A stretch of 64,000 nt of DNA from Pyrenopolyporus hunteri (GCA_902806595.1 CADCXC010000003.1:3410001-3474000); one strand, 5' to 3'. Shown: positions 44,561 through 56,176, counted from the first letter of the stretch. Translations and numbers: made by a program. Notes: generated by a model from the sequence alone, not told the origin.

Positions 44561-45346
44561 GAAAAGAGTGGAGAGTTTCTGATTTATACATACTGGAACC
44601 CCAAAGATCCGGTGGTTCACTCAACTAGGTCGTAGGTATGCAGGACACAACTCAAATATTGATATCACCATTGATCCGCTTTCACGTAGAACTCCGTCTC
44701 TGCTCTCCTTAAGAGCCAATTACAAGCTTGAGGTGCCCCAGCTTGAAAGATTTGTCAACAGAATTCCAAAACTTGAGGAATCCGCAATATGTTTCCCCAG
44801 AAAAAGGGGAGCGAATAAGGACTCAAGAATGACACGACCAATACTCTTAAAGGAAAGATACAAGCGGGCTTCAGCCAATAAGACTCAAGAGGATTTATAC
44901 CGAAGTTTTCCAACACTTCCAATAGTGATTCTGTTTTGTTGTCATTGAACCCTTAATCCATCCTTTTATAGGGAATGACGCAACCATGCTTGAATCAAGT
45001 TACTTTGCATACAATTCTAGATCTCAGAGGGCTGCTGTTGCTAATACTGATATTATAGGCATGAGATCAACTGACTGCCCGGTGATCCCCTCTTACTTTC
45101 ACTTCGCAAAGTGATTCTCCCGTTCCTTTATACATACGTCCGTAGATGCCTTCCCCATCAGTACCTACCTACGTAGCGCTGTACAATACATTGGCTATAA
45201 TTAAAGGTACTTAGGCATCTAGATAGGTATCTGAGTTGTGCTACCATCTCATGTCAGATTGGCCTACATGTAACTGTTAAATGGAGCATAGGTAGGAGGA
45301 ATATAGTATCTGTACTCGATATTTCAGTAGAGCCCCTCCGCCTTGT

Positions 45347-45412
45347 TAGGTACCTACCTAGGTAGTTAGGTAGGTAGGTATGTATATAGGTAAGGTAGGT
45401 ACCTAAGGTACG
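45347..45412. repeat. GGTA/TACC palindromic repeat cluster
   Basis: Ten or so GGTA units in mixed orientation, including AGGTACCTACCTAGGTAG, about 310 bases upstream of the homoaconitase start. Confidence 0.9.
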
Positions 45413-45681
45413 GCCCACGTGCGGGCGCACAACACCTAACCCAGGCAAAGTCCCTAACCGACCAGCCAATCACATGCCAGCTTTATGTGTTTACTCGCCC
45501 CTCCAACTTACCCCACGACCTAGAAAATATAAATTATTTTTTTGAGTGGCTCTGCGCCGAGGCCGGCTGCTGCAAGTGACGAAGATCGAAGCTATTCACG
45601 ACTTTACCATTTACCCTCGTTACTAGTACCGCCGCCATCGACTCGGTTTATTTCGTCTAGAGAAGCCTTGTTTCCTCTGGT

Positions 45682-45812
45682 ATGGTCTACGCGATCATTT
45701 CGGCAATAGCTGTTCACCATGGCTGCGCTTGTATGTTCTGATTCTTCCTAGCAAATTGCTTTCCTTTGCCCCGCGTACAAAGAACCTCGACTCACTTGAG
45801 ATTTCTCTAGAG
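45682..45812 (+). promoter_or_regulatory. upstream open reading frame overlapping the homoaconitase start
   Basis: An ATG at 45682 lies 37 bases before the homoaconitase ATG, in a different frame. It reads 16 codons through the main start. The first base of its stop is the last base of exon 1 (45730) and the other two are the first bases of exon 2 (45811-45812), so TAG exists only in spliced mRNA. In unspliced RNA the frame runs a few codons further to a TGA. It is relevant only if transcription starts upstream of 45682. Confidence 0.45.
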
Positions 45813-48419
45813 GAGAGCCATTGCTCTCAACGCCGTCGTCGCCGCGCGTTTACAGTCCCGGCTCGCCGCCGCTCGATTCTCAGCTTCGTTTTCCATAGCC
45901 GCGTCCCAGTCCCGCGCATACACATACACCGCTGTTCGACGGCAACAAGCCTTCTACACGCAGCTCGAGAACACACCCAATGCCGACGCTCTCCTTTCCT
46001 CCCGAAAACCCAACGCCCCGGCCAAACCCCAGACTCTCACTGAGAAAATCATTCAACGACACTCCGTAGGCCTCGCCCCCGGCAAAATTGTTAAGTCTGG
46101 TGATTATGTCACCATACAACCCTGGCGTGTAGGCAATTCTCGAAGTTGGTTCTATACAATGGCAGTCGTGGCGCTGACACTCCTTACAGTGTATGACACA
46201 CGACAACTCCTGGCCCGTTGCCCTCAAGTTCATGTCCATTGGCGCCACCAAAATCCACGATAAGAGCCAGATTGTATTTACTCTAGACCACGACGTGCAA
46301 AACGAATCACCTCAGAACTTGAAAAAATATCGCCAGATCGAGGAGTTTGCTGGAAAGCATGGTATCGACTTTTGGCCCGCCCGGCACGGTATCGGTCACC
46401 AGATTATGGTCGAAGAAGGTAAACATTAAATACCTATTAGTCATGGTCAAAGGATAGCCTGTTAATATACCAGCAGGATACGCCTGGCCGGGAACTGTCA
46501 CTGTAGCGAGTGACTCTCACTCGAACATGTACGGTGGTATAGGCTGTCTCGTACGTTGCGCCGGCTGAAGTGCTCCTTTTCACGGCACTGACACTATCTC
46601 TAGGGGACCCCTATCGTACGGACGGACGCAGCTGCGATCTGGAGCACATCGAAGACCTGGTTCCAAGTACCACCAATCTCAAAGATAACTCTAACAGGCA
46701 GACTTCCCCCAGGAGTCACTGGCAAAGACGTTATCATAAGTCTGTGCGGCTTTCTGAATCAGGACGAGGTCTTGAACCACTGCCTGGAATTTGCAGCGGA
46801 CCCAGAAACACTGAGAAGTATTCCTATCGACGACCGCCTGACCATTGCCAACATGACGACGGAATGGGGTGCGCTGAGCGGTATGAACTTGAACCAAGAG
46901 TATAAAGGTGTATGAAAGCTTACTCTGCTTTAGGGCTCTTCCCCGTCGACGAGAACCTCATTTCTTGGTACCGTGCCAGGGCGACCACTGCAGCCATGTT
47001 AGACAGTCCCACTAAGAATCGTATCAACCACCAGCGAATCGACGAGATGATTGAGAACCGGCTTGAAGCCGACCCTGGCGCTACGTACGCCAAGGAGTTC
47101 TACATAAACCTATCTACTCTTTCCCCTATCGTAGCTGGCCCCAACTCCGTTAAGGTCGCCAACCCTTTGAACAAGCTCGAACCGCAGAATATTAAGCTTG
47201 ACAAGGCTTATCTCGTCTCCTGCACCAATTCGAGGAGTTCCGATTTGGCTCAAGCAGCCAAGGTATTCCGCGAAGCTGCCAAGGACGGCAAGCCTGCTAA
47301 GGTCAACCCTGGTGTTAAGTTCTATATCGCAGCAGCTTCCGTGTCCGAGCAGAAGATTGCCGAGGAGGCTGGTGATTGGCAGGTCCTACTCGACGCCGGC
47401 GCCCAGCCTCTACCTTCTGGCTGCGGAATGTGCATTGGCCTCGGGACGGGCCTGCTGGAGGAAGGCGAGGTCGGCATAAGCGCATCCAATAGGAATTATT
47501 CTGGTCGTCTCGGCCACCGCTTAAGTAAAGCTTACCTCGCCAGCCCCGAGGTAGTTGCTGCTAGCGCTCTCCAGGGCAAGATCGCCGGTCCTGGCTGGTA
47601 CCAGAAACCCGAAGGCGTGGAGAAAGTCATCATCGGAGAGGGCAGCGGCGATTACGTCGCTGATAAGGCTCGTTCTATCGAAGATGCTTTTGATAAGTTC
47701 ATTGGCGAGGTCGAAAGTATGGTTGCCACCGCCGAGGGTGGTGAAGAGCAGTCACCTAATTCTGCTGCCGCTCCCAAGGATGAAACTCTGACCGACATTC
47801 TTCCCGGCTTCCCCGAGAAGATAGAAGGTGAAATCATCTTCTGTGACAGTGATAATATTAATACAGACGGCATCTACCCAGGTTTGTTATTTTCTTTCTA
47901 CAGTCCCAATATCATACTAATTGCGCCTTAGGCAAATATACATACCAGGATAACCTTACTAAGGAGACAATGGCCGAGGTATGCATGGAAAACTACGATC
48001 CCAACTTCCGCACAATCGCCAAGGCTGGGGATATCCTCGTTACCGGCTTTAACTTTGGCTGTGGTTCATCTCGTGAGCAAGCCGCCACTGCTATCCTAGC
48101 CAAGCAGATTCCTCTTGTCGTTTCAGGCAGCTTCGGCAATATCTTCAGTCGCAACAGCATCAATAACGCTTTGATGGGTGTGGAGATACCAAAGCTCATT
48201 CAGCGTCTCCGGGAAGCCTATAAAAATGATCCCGAGAAACCTCTGACACGTCGGACCGGCTGGAAGCTACTCTGGGACGTCCGCCGCTCCAAGGTCGTCA
48301 TCACCGAGAAGGACGGCACCACCTGGGAGCAGAAAGTGGGCGAACTACCGCCCAACGTGCAAGAGGTGATTGCTTCCGGAGGACTGGAGGGTTGGATTAA
48401 GTCTAAGATCGAGGCTTAA
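45719..48419 (+). CDS. lysF: homoaconitase, mitochondrial (LYS4/lysF)
   Basis: Homoaconitase of the alpha-aminoadipate lysine pathway; a 4Fe-4S enzyme of the mitochondrial matrix. Seven exons: 45719-45730, 45811-46128, 46190-46418, 46477-46550, 46604-46880, 46934-47881 and 47932-48419, giving 781 residues. Exon 1 is only 12 bases. The spliced N-terminus is Met-Ala-Ala-Leu-Arg-Arg-Ala-Ile, followed by an Arg/Ala/Ser-rich, acid-free leader typical of mitochondrial import. Cluster ligands: Cys in Val-Ser-Cys-Thr-Asn-Ser-Arg near 399 and the pair in Gly-Cys-Gly-Met-Cys-Ile-Gly near 466-469. Other family marks are Met-Thr-His-Asp-Asn-Ser-Trp-Pro across intron 2, Ser-Asp-Ser-His-Ser-Asn-Met-Tyr-Gly-Gly, and the swivel domain Phe-Gly-Cys-Gly-Ser-Ser-Arg-Glu-Gln. 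The Ser-Asn-Arg-Asn-Tyr-Ser-Gly-Arg segment favours homoaconitase over aconitase. Introns 3-6 are 50-58 bases. Confidence 0.94.
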
Positions 48420-50203
48420 GAGTAAGGGCGGTTCCATGCCGAGCAATGTTTCCGCGTTATTGTTGCATCTTCGTTCGGTGTATTTCCGGATGCTTCTTTT
48501 ATTTGGGTCATAGAGGTCGATATCACTTAAAAGCGTTGACTGAAATTCTGGGTATATATTGTGTCAGTATATAAAAGATATATACTGTATATATGTATAT
48601 ATAGAGGAAACTTATATGGTTGACAGCTATTATATTTCTATTAAATGAAGAAATGAAAACTGTAAACTATATATTGGTATTCGTAATTAGTTGTTAGGGG
48701 ATGCTCCTCTTAAGTGAAATGCTTTAGATATTTCACTATGATTGGTTTAAGAGTATACCGAACCCGAAACACTTATTCGTGAGTAGCCTGAGGACGATAT
48801 TCTCCTTTAATCCCTCATTTATAAAACTATTGAATGATTATAGAAGGATATAATCTTATAGAGAAAGGAGAATGAGTAGTAGAGAGCTCTCTGGCAGATA
48901 AGGGGGTAAACACCACTAGATAGAATATCTACCTAATCTACCTAACCACTGTGTCCTGTATGTGGCCCTTACGTCTTAGGGATGAGTCACCTCGGTCCGA
49001 CCCAGCCGGCGTTCAGGGCAACGGAAGGTGGAAATGAAATTCGGTATACTTGAGATTTGTCCCCGTTTATTATAGCATCACATTTCATACGTGCACTATG
49101 GGATGCCAGGGAGAAATATTCTAGAATACTGACAGCCAAACCTCTAAATCCTTAACAACTTTCATAAGAAACATGACATTCAATCTATACCTACCCTAAG
49201 CTTCGTAGCTTCACAGAGGTACTTATATGAGAAACCTACCTGTAATCACACGCTTAAGCCTACTTTTACCGTATCAATTTCAACTTGGGTCGACAGAATG
49301 AGTCACCCGGACAGCGCCATAGAACTCGCCAAGCACGCCTACCCCAGAGTCCCAGCAGCACCGGCTCGCTCGCGAGGAACGAACCTCCCCAATGAAGAGG
49401 TTTGTGATTCATATTGGGCTGCCGTACATCAAAGATAATTTCCCGGGTCGTGCGGGCAATAGGTAGCGACCTTTGAGTGGCGAAATAGATAGCGGAATTC
49501 CATCCGAACGCGTAAAAGCCTCTGGTAATTTGGAGACTTTAAGCGTCCGAGTAATACGGCGTTATCAGCATTGGATGGGCATCTGCTTCGGGCGTACAGT
49601 TTCGTCCGTGTGATGCGATGCGTATCGCGTCGAGCGTGGAGGGGGAGTGCCTCCCCGGCGATGAAAAGTAGGTAGGTAGGGAGGTATCACGAAACGCGGT
49701 GTTTACTAAAATTTTACCAATGCGCTTCCTGTTCGAATTACGCAATATGCCGACGGACGGCGAATGGGAGCCCGTCAAATTAAAAGTTGACGATCCTCAA
49801 TGGCCCCCGTATGCACTCTAGCGGGGACGGCTGTGGGTTAATTATCGCCAATCTCTCTAGTGCCGGCTAAGTTCGAGACTTGGCTGCGCGGTTACGGCAT
49901 CGCAAATCCCTTGCCCTGCCCTGCTGTCTAGTCCGCGCCCTTTTTCGCTTTGGGTAGGCGTGGTATATGCCGTTGATAGACGCTGGGCCCGATCTCTGGG
50001 CATCTCCTCTACTAGATAGCCGAACCCACCTCCCTCTCCACCGAAGGAAAATGCATTGGGGAAGCGGGATTTCTGTTGAGGTGTGGGGGGGAGAGGGCAG
50101 GAGAGTGCGGTAATAGCTGTTTATCCTGTCAGCATGAGCCGGTCGGACTTCGAGACTGGTTATGTCCCGTAGTTAACGAGGTTCTGCTTGTTTGTGTGTG
50201 ATC
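48420..50203. other. intergenic, no gene recognised
   Basis: Homoaconitase 3' region, then A+T-rich DNA (48540-48900) without coding frames, then the upstream region of the biotin synthase gene. Short TATATA runs lie at about 48566-48605. A GGTA tract lies near 49670. Confidence 0.55.
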
Positions 50204-51758
50204 ATGGAGCCCGCGCGCCTGGCAGTTCGTCGACTGGCTACGCGGTCTGCCCAATGCAACCGTATCCGATTATTCACCACGGCTCCCTCTCACGCCTCCG
50301 CCGTTGCTGCCGCAGTTCAGCCACAAGATCCTGTCCAGTCGCCTTTCCCTATTCCCGGCCCGGCCCATGCTAGGCCAGAAGCCCCTGCTCATGTTGCTAA
50401 GAATGTCCTCCGCGACGCCGTATCTGCCACCCGGCCGAGGAACGACTGGACTAGGGATGAGATAGCGACAATATATGACCATCCATTGATGGATCTGGTT
50501 CACCAAGCGGTATGGATTCCACCATTGTAGACATAGGTACCTTGAATACCTGTCTACTGAATCGGATATATGCCATCCAAGGAGTTGAGCCGGACTGATA
50601 ACACTAGCTATTGTAGAGTCTAGTCCACCGTCGCTTTCACAACCCGGCCGAAGTCCAGCTATGTACACTGATGAATATCAAAGTAAGTGCTTAGCATATT
50701 TTGGTTTACTTTGCTCTCTTGGCCTTTCTAGGGTCGGTTCTTGAACCCTGATTCCAAATTCCAGCTTTTTGTCATTTACCCCTATTCGGAGCTTACAAGC
50801 CACCGTTGGGGTACCTGCTAACGGAAACGCACCAAGACCGGCGGATGTACGGAGGACTGTTCGTACTGTGCCCAAGCTACGCGATATCAGAAAGGCACGG
50901 GTTTACAGGCGAAGAAGGTAGAGACGGTTGAGTCGGTGCTGGAGGCTGCTCGTGTAGCCAAAGAAAATGGCAGTACGCGATTTTGTATGGGCGCCGCCTG
51001 GAGGGACATGAGGGGACGGAAGAATAGCCTGCGCAACATCGCCGAGATGATCAAAGGTGTACGCGCCCTGGGTATGGAGGCGTGCGTCACGCTGGGCATG
51101 ATAGACTCTGAACAAGCGAAGGAGCTCAAGGCCGCTGGGTTGACGGCGTACAACCACAACGTCGACACGAGCCGCGAGTTCTATCCGTCTATCATCTCGA
51201 CGCGCACGTATGATGAGCGCCTACAGACTCTCTCTCACGTGCGGGATGCTGGTATTAATGTCTGCTCTGGTGGTATCCTCGGCCTCGGCGAGACAACAAC
51301 GGATCGTGTTGGTTTGTTACACACCGTATCGACCCTCCCAAAGCACCCGGAGAGCTTCCCGGTGAATGCCCTAGTACCCATCAAAGGGACACCGCTTGGG
51401 GATCGCCCACCGATCGACTTTACTAGTAGTTAGTATACCCTAAATGTCTCTCCCATTACAAAATTTGAGTTAGATGGTTGTGCTGACTGCGCCCGCTCTA
51501 GTGCTTCGAACCATTGCCACGGCCCGCATCATCATGCCCGCCACCATCGTCCGGATCGCTGCCGGTAGGAAGACCATGTCGGAGGAAAAGCAGGCTCTAT
51601 GCTTCATGGCTGGGGCTAACGCTATATTTACCGGCGAGAAGATGTTGACGACGGAATGCAACGGCTGGGACGAGGACAAGGTTATGTTCGACCGATGGGG
51701 GTTGGAACCAATGAAGAGTTTCGGAAAATCTCCGCCATCCCCGACCGGAGAGTTGTAG
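50204..51758 (+). CDS. biotin synthase (radical SAM)
   Basis: The last step of biotin synthesis: inserts sulfur into dethiobiotin using a radical-SAM 4Fe-4S cluster and an auxiliary 2Fe-2S cluster. Four exons: 50204-50509, 50617-50682, 50837-51428 and 51502-51758, giving 406 residues. Introns are 107, 154 and 73 bases; intron 2 has a GCTAAC branch and intron 3 a CTGAC branch. The leader Met-Glu-Pro-Ala-Arg-Leu-Ala-Val-Arg-Arg followed by Ser/Ala/Arg is a mitochondrial-type presequence. The radical-SAM triad Cys128, Cys132 and Cys135 (Cys-Thr-Glu-Asp-Cys-Ser-Tyr-Cys) begins exon 3. Tyr-Asn-His-Asn-Val-Asp-Thr and the closing Glu-Lys-Met-Leu-Thr-Thr agree with the family. The intron 3 junction makes Phe-Thr-Ser-Met-Leu-Arg-Thr. 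It is tail-to-tail with KAPA synthase, 33 bases between stops. Confidence 0.94.
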
Positions 51759-51791
51759 TCTATAGCGTCGCTCTATTTAAAACTTCCTATT
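51759..51791. terminator. shared 3' spacer of the convergent biotin synthase and KAPA synthase genes
   Basis: Only 33 A+T-rich bases separate the two stop codons, so polyadenylation of each transcript must occur within this spacer or inside the other gene. Antisense-overlapping 3' ends are therefore expected. Confidence 0.5.
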
Positions 51792-53272
51792 TTAAAGTCT
51801 CGATTTATGTTGTCTGGCGAATGCACCCGTGACCCCCGCAACTTCATGGTGCTCTATCTTCTGAGGTTCTATCATGGCCATCTGATTCCGTACCCATATT
51901 TCAATCACGTTGCACAACCCATCGATTTGATCAGTCGTGTTAGCGGCGTGCAAGCAAATCCTCACCCTTTCGCTCCCCGCGGGGACAGTCGGGCTTACGA
52001 TAGGACGCACCATAAAGCCGGATAGTTGGCAATGCTTTGCGAGGCCACGAGGGTCGGCGGTGAATACAGGGATTATAGGCGATTTCGAAGTGGTTTCCTC
52101 GACGTGAAGTGTGAGACGATTTGGCTGTAACCGAATGTAGAGGGCTCGGAGTTGATTATGAGTGTAGCGGGTAAGTGTTCCCAAGTGTTGTCGCAATGGT
52201 TGGGATTGGCCGCTTTTAAGAAAGTCATACACCACATCTATACTAGCCAGTGAGAGGTAGGTCATAGCCGTCGTGTAAATGAAAGTTCTGCTGTAATTTA
52301 TTAAGTAGGACCGGGCGACTGAGGAGCATAGAACGGCGCCTTATGGTAAATATGTTAGCGTCTACGTTCTTAATATCGACGACCTCGGCGGAACACTGAA
52401 GTCTTTAGAAGTATTATGAAATACGTACCCCCAGCGCAGCCCATCGCTTTCCCAAAACCGAGGACTCTCGCCCATATCCGGTCCTCCAGGCCGTGCTGGC
52501 ATACCAATCCGCGACCATCGTCGCCGAAAACACCCACTGAGTGTGCTTCATCCACTATAATGTAACCGTTTTTGGATGGCAGATACCGATCAACGATCTC
52601 AACAACCCTTTTCAAAAGCACAACATCGCCATCCATACTATATAATCCCTCTACGCAGATGAAAACATTTGTTTCACCATTTACGATGCGCTCGTCCTCT
52701 GCTAATTGCTTTATGACATCGTCGAGTCCTTGATTCTTGGTACTGGCAGTTTGCCCCCTACAGCCGTCCGATACAGAGTCATGCGCGAATGGAATCCTCT
52801 TCGTAGATCGGCTCATGCGCATCCCGTCGTGAACGCTCGCATGGATCAACTCATCGTAGACGATCACATCTCCGGGTTGCGGAACAGAACCGAGAAGCCC
52901 AGCATTTGCGTCGTATGCGGAAGTGAATAGCAACGCGGCTTCAGCGCCATGGAAAGCAGCAATTTTGGCCTCAAGTAATTCTGCAAACGAAGAATTTCCA
53001 TCGAGCAAACGGGAGCCTCCCGAGCCAAGGATTGGTCTTTGGAAATTGTGCGGTTTGTTGCCGTCTTTAGAAACTGCGACTTCGGCCTGCAAACGAGATA
53101 ATAGCGATTCCTGGACTACTGTATTCGTCGACAGGGATAAGTAGTTGTTAGATGAGAAGTCAACAAATCCAGCCGGAGTAGTGCTTAGTCTCCTGAGCCT
53201 GCCATGGGTCTCTCGACGCGCTAGAATTTCCCTAAGGGTGTCGTCAAGTTGCTTCCGTGTCTCCGGCATCAC
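51792..53272 (-). CDS. bioF: KAPA synthase (BioF-type, 8-amino-7-oxononanoate synthase), PTS1
   Basis: PLP enzyme joining alanine and a pimeloyl thioester to give 8-amino-7-oxononanoate, the first committed biotin step. Exons 53272-52429 and 52339-51792 give 463 residues. The 89-base intron has donor GTACGT, a perfect GCTAAC branch and acceptor ATAAG, and the join reads Cys-Ala-Gly-Gly-Ala-Val-Leu-Cys-Ser. Landmarks: Ser-Ser-Asn-Asn-Tyr-Leu-Ser-Leu near the start, Gly-Ser-Gly-Gly-Ser-Arg-Leu, Val-Asp-Glu-Ala-His-Ser-Val-Gly, and the PLP Lys in Gly-Phe-Gly-Lys-Ala. The last residues are Lys-Ser-Arg-Leu: the terminal Ser-Arg-Leu is a peroxisomal PTS1, fitting work that places fungal BioF in peroxisomes, where pimeloyl-CoA arises. 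The gene is divergent from bioDA (311 bases) and convergent with biotin synthase. Confidence 0.94.
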
Positions 53273-53583
53273 TTTCGTTTGGTTCGAGCCGAGAGGAATT
53301 TGATCTGCTGAGTCTACAGGTATATCTCGTTACTCTATGAAGTGCTGGTCGGAAGTCGATCAACACACTCCCTATCCACACTAGGTGTATCCTAGGCCAA
53401 GAATGAGAGCCCTCGGACCGATACCATGGCTGCGGGTTAGTGGGGCGTATGTCGCTACTTTTTCCGGGTTAATTACCTGGTATATTACCTACCTACAGGT
53501 ACCGTGCTGTTTTGTGTCCGGGTCTGACTGACGGTTTAAACATAAGAAATAACTCAGTGTTATAAGGGTCGGCTATAGTGTAA
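53273..53583. promoter_or_regulatory. bidirectional promoter between bioF and bioDA
   Basis: A 311-base region between two divergent ATGs of the same pathway. It contains a GGTTAATTACCTGG...TTACCTACCTACAGGTACC stretch of the common repeat family near 53467-53503. A short upstream frame (Met-Ala-Ala-Gly-stop) begins at about 53426 on the bioDA side. No specific factor site can be named. Confidence 0.6.
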
Positions 53584-56176
53584 ATGGCACCAGCCCAGCC
53601 GTTGCTTTGGCGCTCCCTCCGAGTTTTCCAAGTCTATGGGGCTAACACCGATGTTGGCAAAACTATTTTTGCTACACTTCTCTGCAAGACCGCAAATAGC
53701 GTATGGAGAAAAGAGCAAACGGCGTATCTGAAGCCTGTGTCAACAGGACCGGAAGATGAAGCCGATGACCGGTGTGAGTAAGCTGTTGGGTGATTTTTTG
53801 AATTATGTCGATATTAATCAGTGAAGGCTACAGACGGGCGAATTCGAAGACCATTAGCTTGTGTTTATTGACGCGAATCCAGCCATATCGAAAAGCACGC
53901 CCCAGAGGTGCTTGGTAACACATTACTGCAGTATGACCTAGCGGTGAGCCCGCATGCTGCGGCAAAGGGCAAGGTACAGTGATTCCTCGTGGATTACTTT
54001 GGTATCGTTCATGGCCTAATACCTGGCTCTAAAGTTAGTACCTTCGGATAAAGAGCTCCTTTCTAAGATATTTCAATTTGCATCTCGAAGGGCGGCGCAG
54101 GGTCCTGGGTGGCTCTTCATTGAGACGGCTGGTGGCGTCCACTCCCCTGGGCCCTCGGGTACTACGCAGGCGGACTTGTATGCGGCAGTACGGTGCCCCG
54201 TCATACTCATCGCTGATTCTAAACTCGGAGGGATCTCCCTAACCATCTCGGCTTTCGAATCCTTAAAGCTCCGCGGATACGATGTTAAGAGTATCCTCGT
54301 ATTTCAGGACGATACGTATGACAATGAGCAGTACTTAAGGGACTACTTCACAGCCCATCATGATATACCCGTTACCTCTTTGCCGAAGCCCCCACCGAGG
54401 GCCCATGATAGGGATGCAGATGAGGAGGCGATGTCGCAGTATTACAGGAACGAAAGCCAAAGCACGGCTATGCGCTATGTTCTCGATCATTTGAATCGCA
54501 GTCACTGGGCGCGCATTGAGAGGCTCGAGTCCATGCCGGGCGAAGCATATAAACGAATATGGTACCCTTTTACTCAGCACAAACTTCTTTCGCAGGACAC
54601 CATTGTCGCGATAGACAGCGCCCGGGGAGATTTCTTCCAGAGTCTAGTACCTGGAACGGAAAGGACAGCCACTGAGACTATACTGCAATCTTCCTTTGAT
54701 GGTTCTGCGTCCTGGTGGACTCAAGGGCTCGGGCACGGCAATCCTTCGCTCGCTCTGGCCGCGGCCTATGCGGCGGGCCGCTACGGCCACGTCATGTTTC
54801 CCGGTGCGGTCCACGAACCCGCCTTGGCCTTAGCGGATACTCTTTTACACGGAATGAAGAACCCTCGTCTTACTCGCGTGTTCTATTCGGACAATGGCAG
54901 CACAGGAGTAGAGGTGGCGGTGAAAATGGCTCTACGAGCAGCTAGGCTCCGGTACGGCTGGGCTGCGAGTACAGACATTGGAATTGTTGGTTTGAAAGGA
55001 GGATACCACGGCGATACTATGGGAGCGATGGATTGCGCCGAGCCAAGTACCTTCAATGAAAACATCGAATGGTATAAGGGAAGAGGTATCTGGTTTGACT
55101 ACCCAAGCGTCAAGTGTATCCGCGGCCAATGGATTGTTAAGGTGCCTGATGCGATGAATGTCGATGGTGCAAACGACCAGGTATTCACAAGTTTATCTGA
55201 TGTTTTCGATATCGACTCTCAGGAATCAAGAAATGAGCAAGAAGCGTACGAGAATTTCATCGAGAGAACCCTACTCAACTATATCGGCAAAGGCCGAAAG
55301 TTTGGCGCCCTGCTCATAGAGCCAGTGGTGATTGGAGCCGGGGGTATGGAGTTGGTGTAAGCGGCAATCCCCATTGAAGGAGGCGAAGGCTAATTTGAAT
55401 ATAGAGATCCTCTTTTCCAACGTGCTCTTGTCAACGTAGTTCGTCGTTCAACACGGCTCTTCGGTTCAGGATCTGAGCCGCAGACTTCCGAGCCCACGTC
55501 TTGGACTGGTCTCCCGGTTATCTTTGACGAAGTCTTCACAGGGTTATATCGACTTGGAAGATTTACGGCCTCGTCGTTCCTAGGAACCGGAGCCGATATT
55601 TCAGTTCATGCTAAGCTCTTGACCGGTGGCTTAATTCCGCTTAGTACTACTTTGGCATCCGAAAGTATTTTTAAAGCCTTCGAAAGCGACGATAAAGCCG
55701 ACGCCCTACTTCATGGACATAGCTACACAGCTCACCCCGTTGGTTGTCAAGTAGCCTTAGAATCGGTGCGACAGATGCAGACGATGGAGAAGCAAGGCGA
55801 TTGGGATTGGGCGAAAGACAGTAGCTGGTCGGGACCCGCAATCGGCCAGTCTAGCAGCGCGAAATCTGAGGTGTGGTCTATCTGGCCGTGGGACTTATTG
55901 AGTTGGATCTCAAACCAGACGCAGCTAGTAGCTGGGACCTGGGCTCTCGGCAGTATTCTTTCAATCCATATGAATGCTGCGGATGGCCTAGGTTATAAGA
56001 GTAACGCAGCTCTAAAGTTGCAAAGTGCTTTACTCGAGGGTGACCGAGCGAAGATGTGGAATGTTCATAGTCGAGTGTTGGGTAACGTCCTATATCTTAT
56101 GGGAAGCCAAAAGACGAATAAGGGCGACGTTATCGAGATTGCGGACATGATTAAAAGTGCATTAGCAGCAAACTGA
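53584..56176 (+). CDS. bioDA: fused dethiobiotin synthetase / DAPA aminotransferase (BioDA)
   Basis: One protein for two consecutive biotin steps: the C-terminal BioA half makes 7,8-diaminononanoate from KAPA, and the N-terminal BioD half closes the ureido ring with CO2 and ATP. Four exons: 53584-53771, 53883-53973, 54035-55356 and 55405-56176, giving 790 residues; introns are 111, 61 and 48 bases. The P-loop Gly-Ala-Asn-Thr-Asp-Val-Gly-Lys-Thr is at residues 19-27, and Glu-Thr-Ala-Gly-Gly-Val-His-Ser-Pro follows in exon 3. BioA begins near residue 262 with Ile-Trp-Tyr-Pro-Phe-Thr-Gln-His. It contains Ser-Asp-Asn-Gly-Ser-Thr-Gly-Val-Glu, Gly-Tyr-His-Gly-Asp-Thr-Met-Gly, Phe-Asp-Glu-Val-Phe-Thr-Gly and the PLP Lys in His-Ala-Lys-Leu-Leu-Thr-Gly-Gly near 603. 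The same fusion exists in Aspergillus and plants. There is no strong leader, so the compartment is uncertain. Confidence 0.94.

Larger units (their letters stand above)
42873..45718. other. intergenic, 2.8 kb, no gene recognised
   Basis: Lies between divergent aminotransferase and homoaconitase genes. The first 170 bases continue the aminotransferase reading frame and may belong to that gene. Other frames (43212-43940 minus, 44327-44948 plus) have no domain. It contains an (AAATC)4 array and GGTA clusters at about 43150, 44380 and 45347-45412. The last 150 bases are the homoaconitase leader. Confidence 0.5.

Noticed and set aside
45719..48419. Aconitase rather than homoaconitase
   Set aside because: The Ser-Asn-Arg-Asn-Tyr-Ser-Gly-Arg segment, the swivel-domain sequence and overall resemblance fit the LysF/Lys4 group better.
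50204..56176. Bacterial-type operon or recent transfer of the biotin genes
   Set aside because: All three genes have fungal introns, opposite orientations and codon use like their neighbours.
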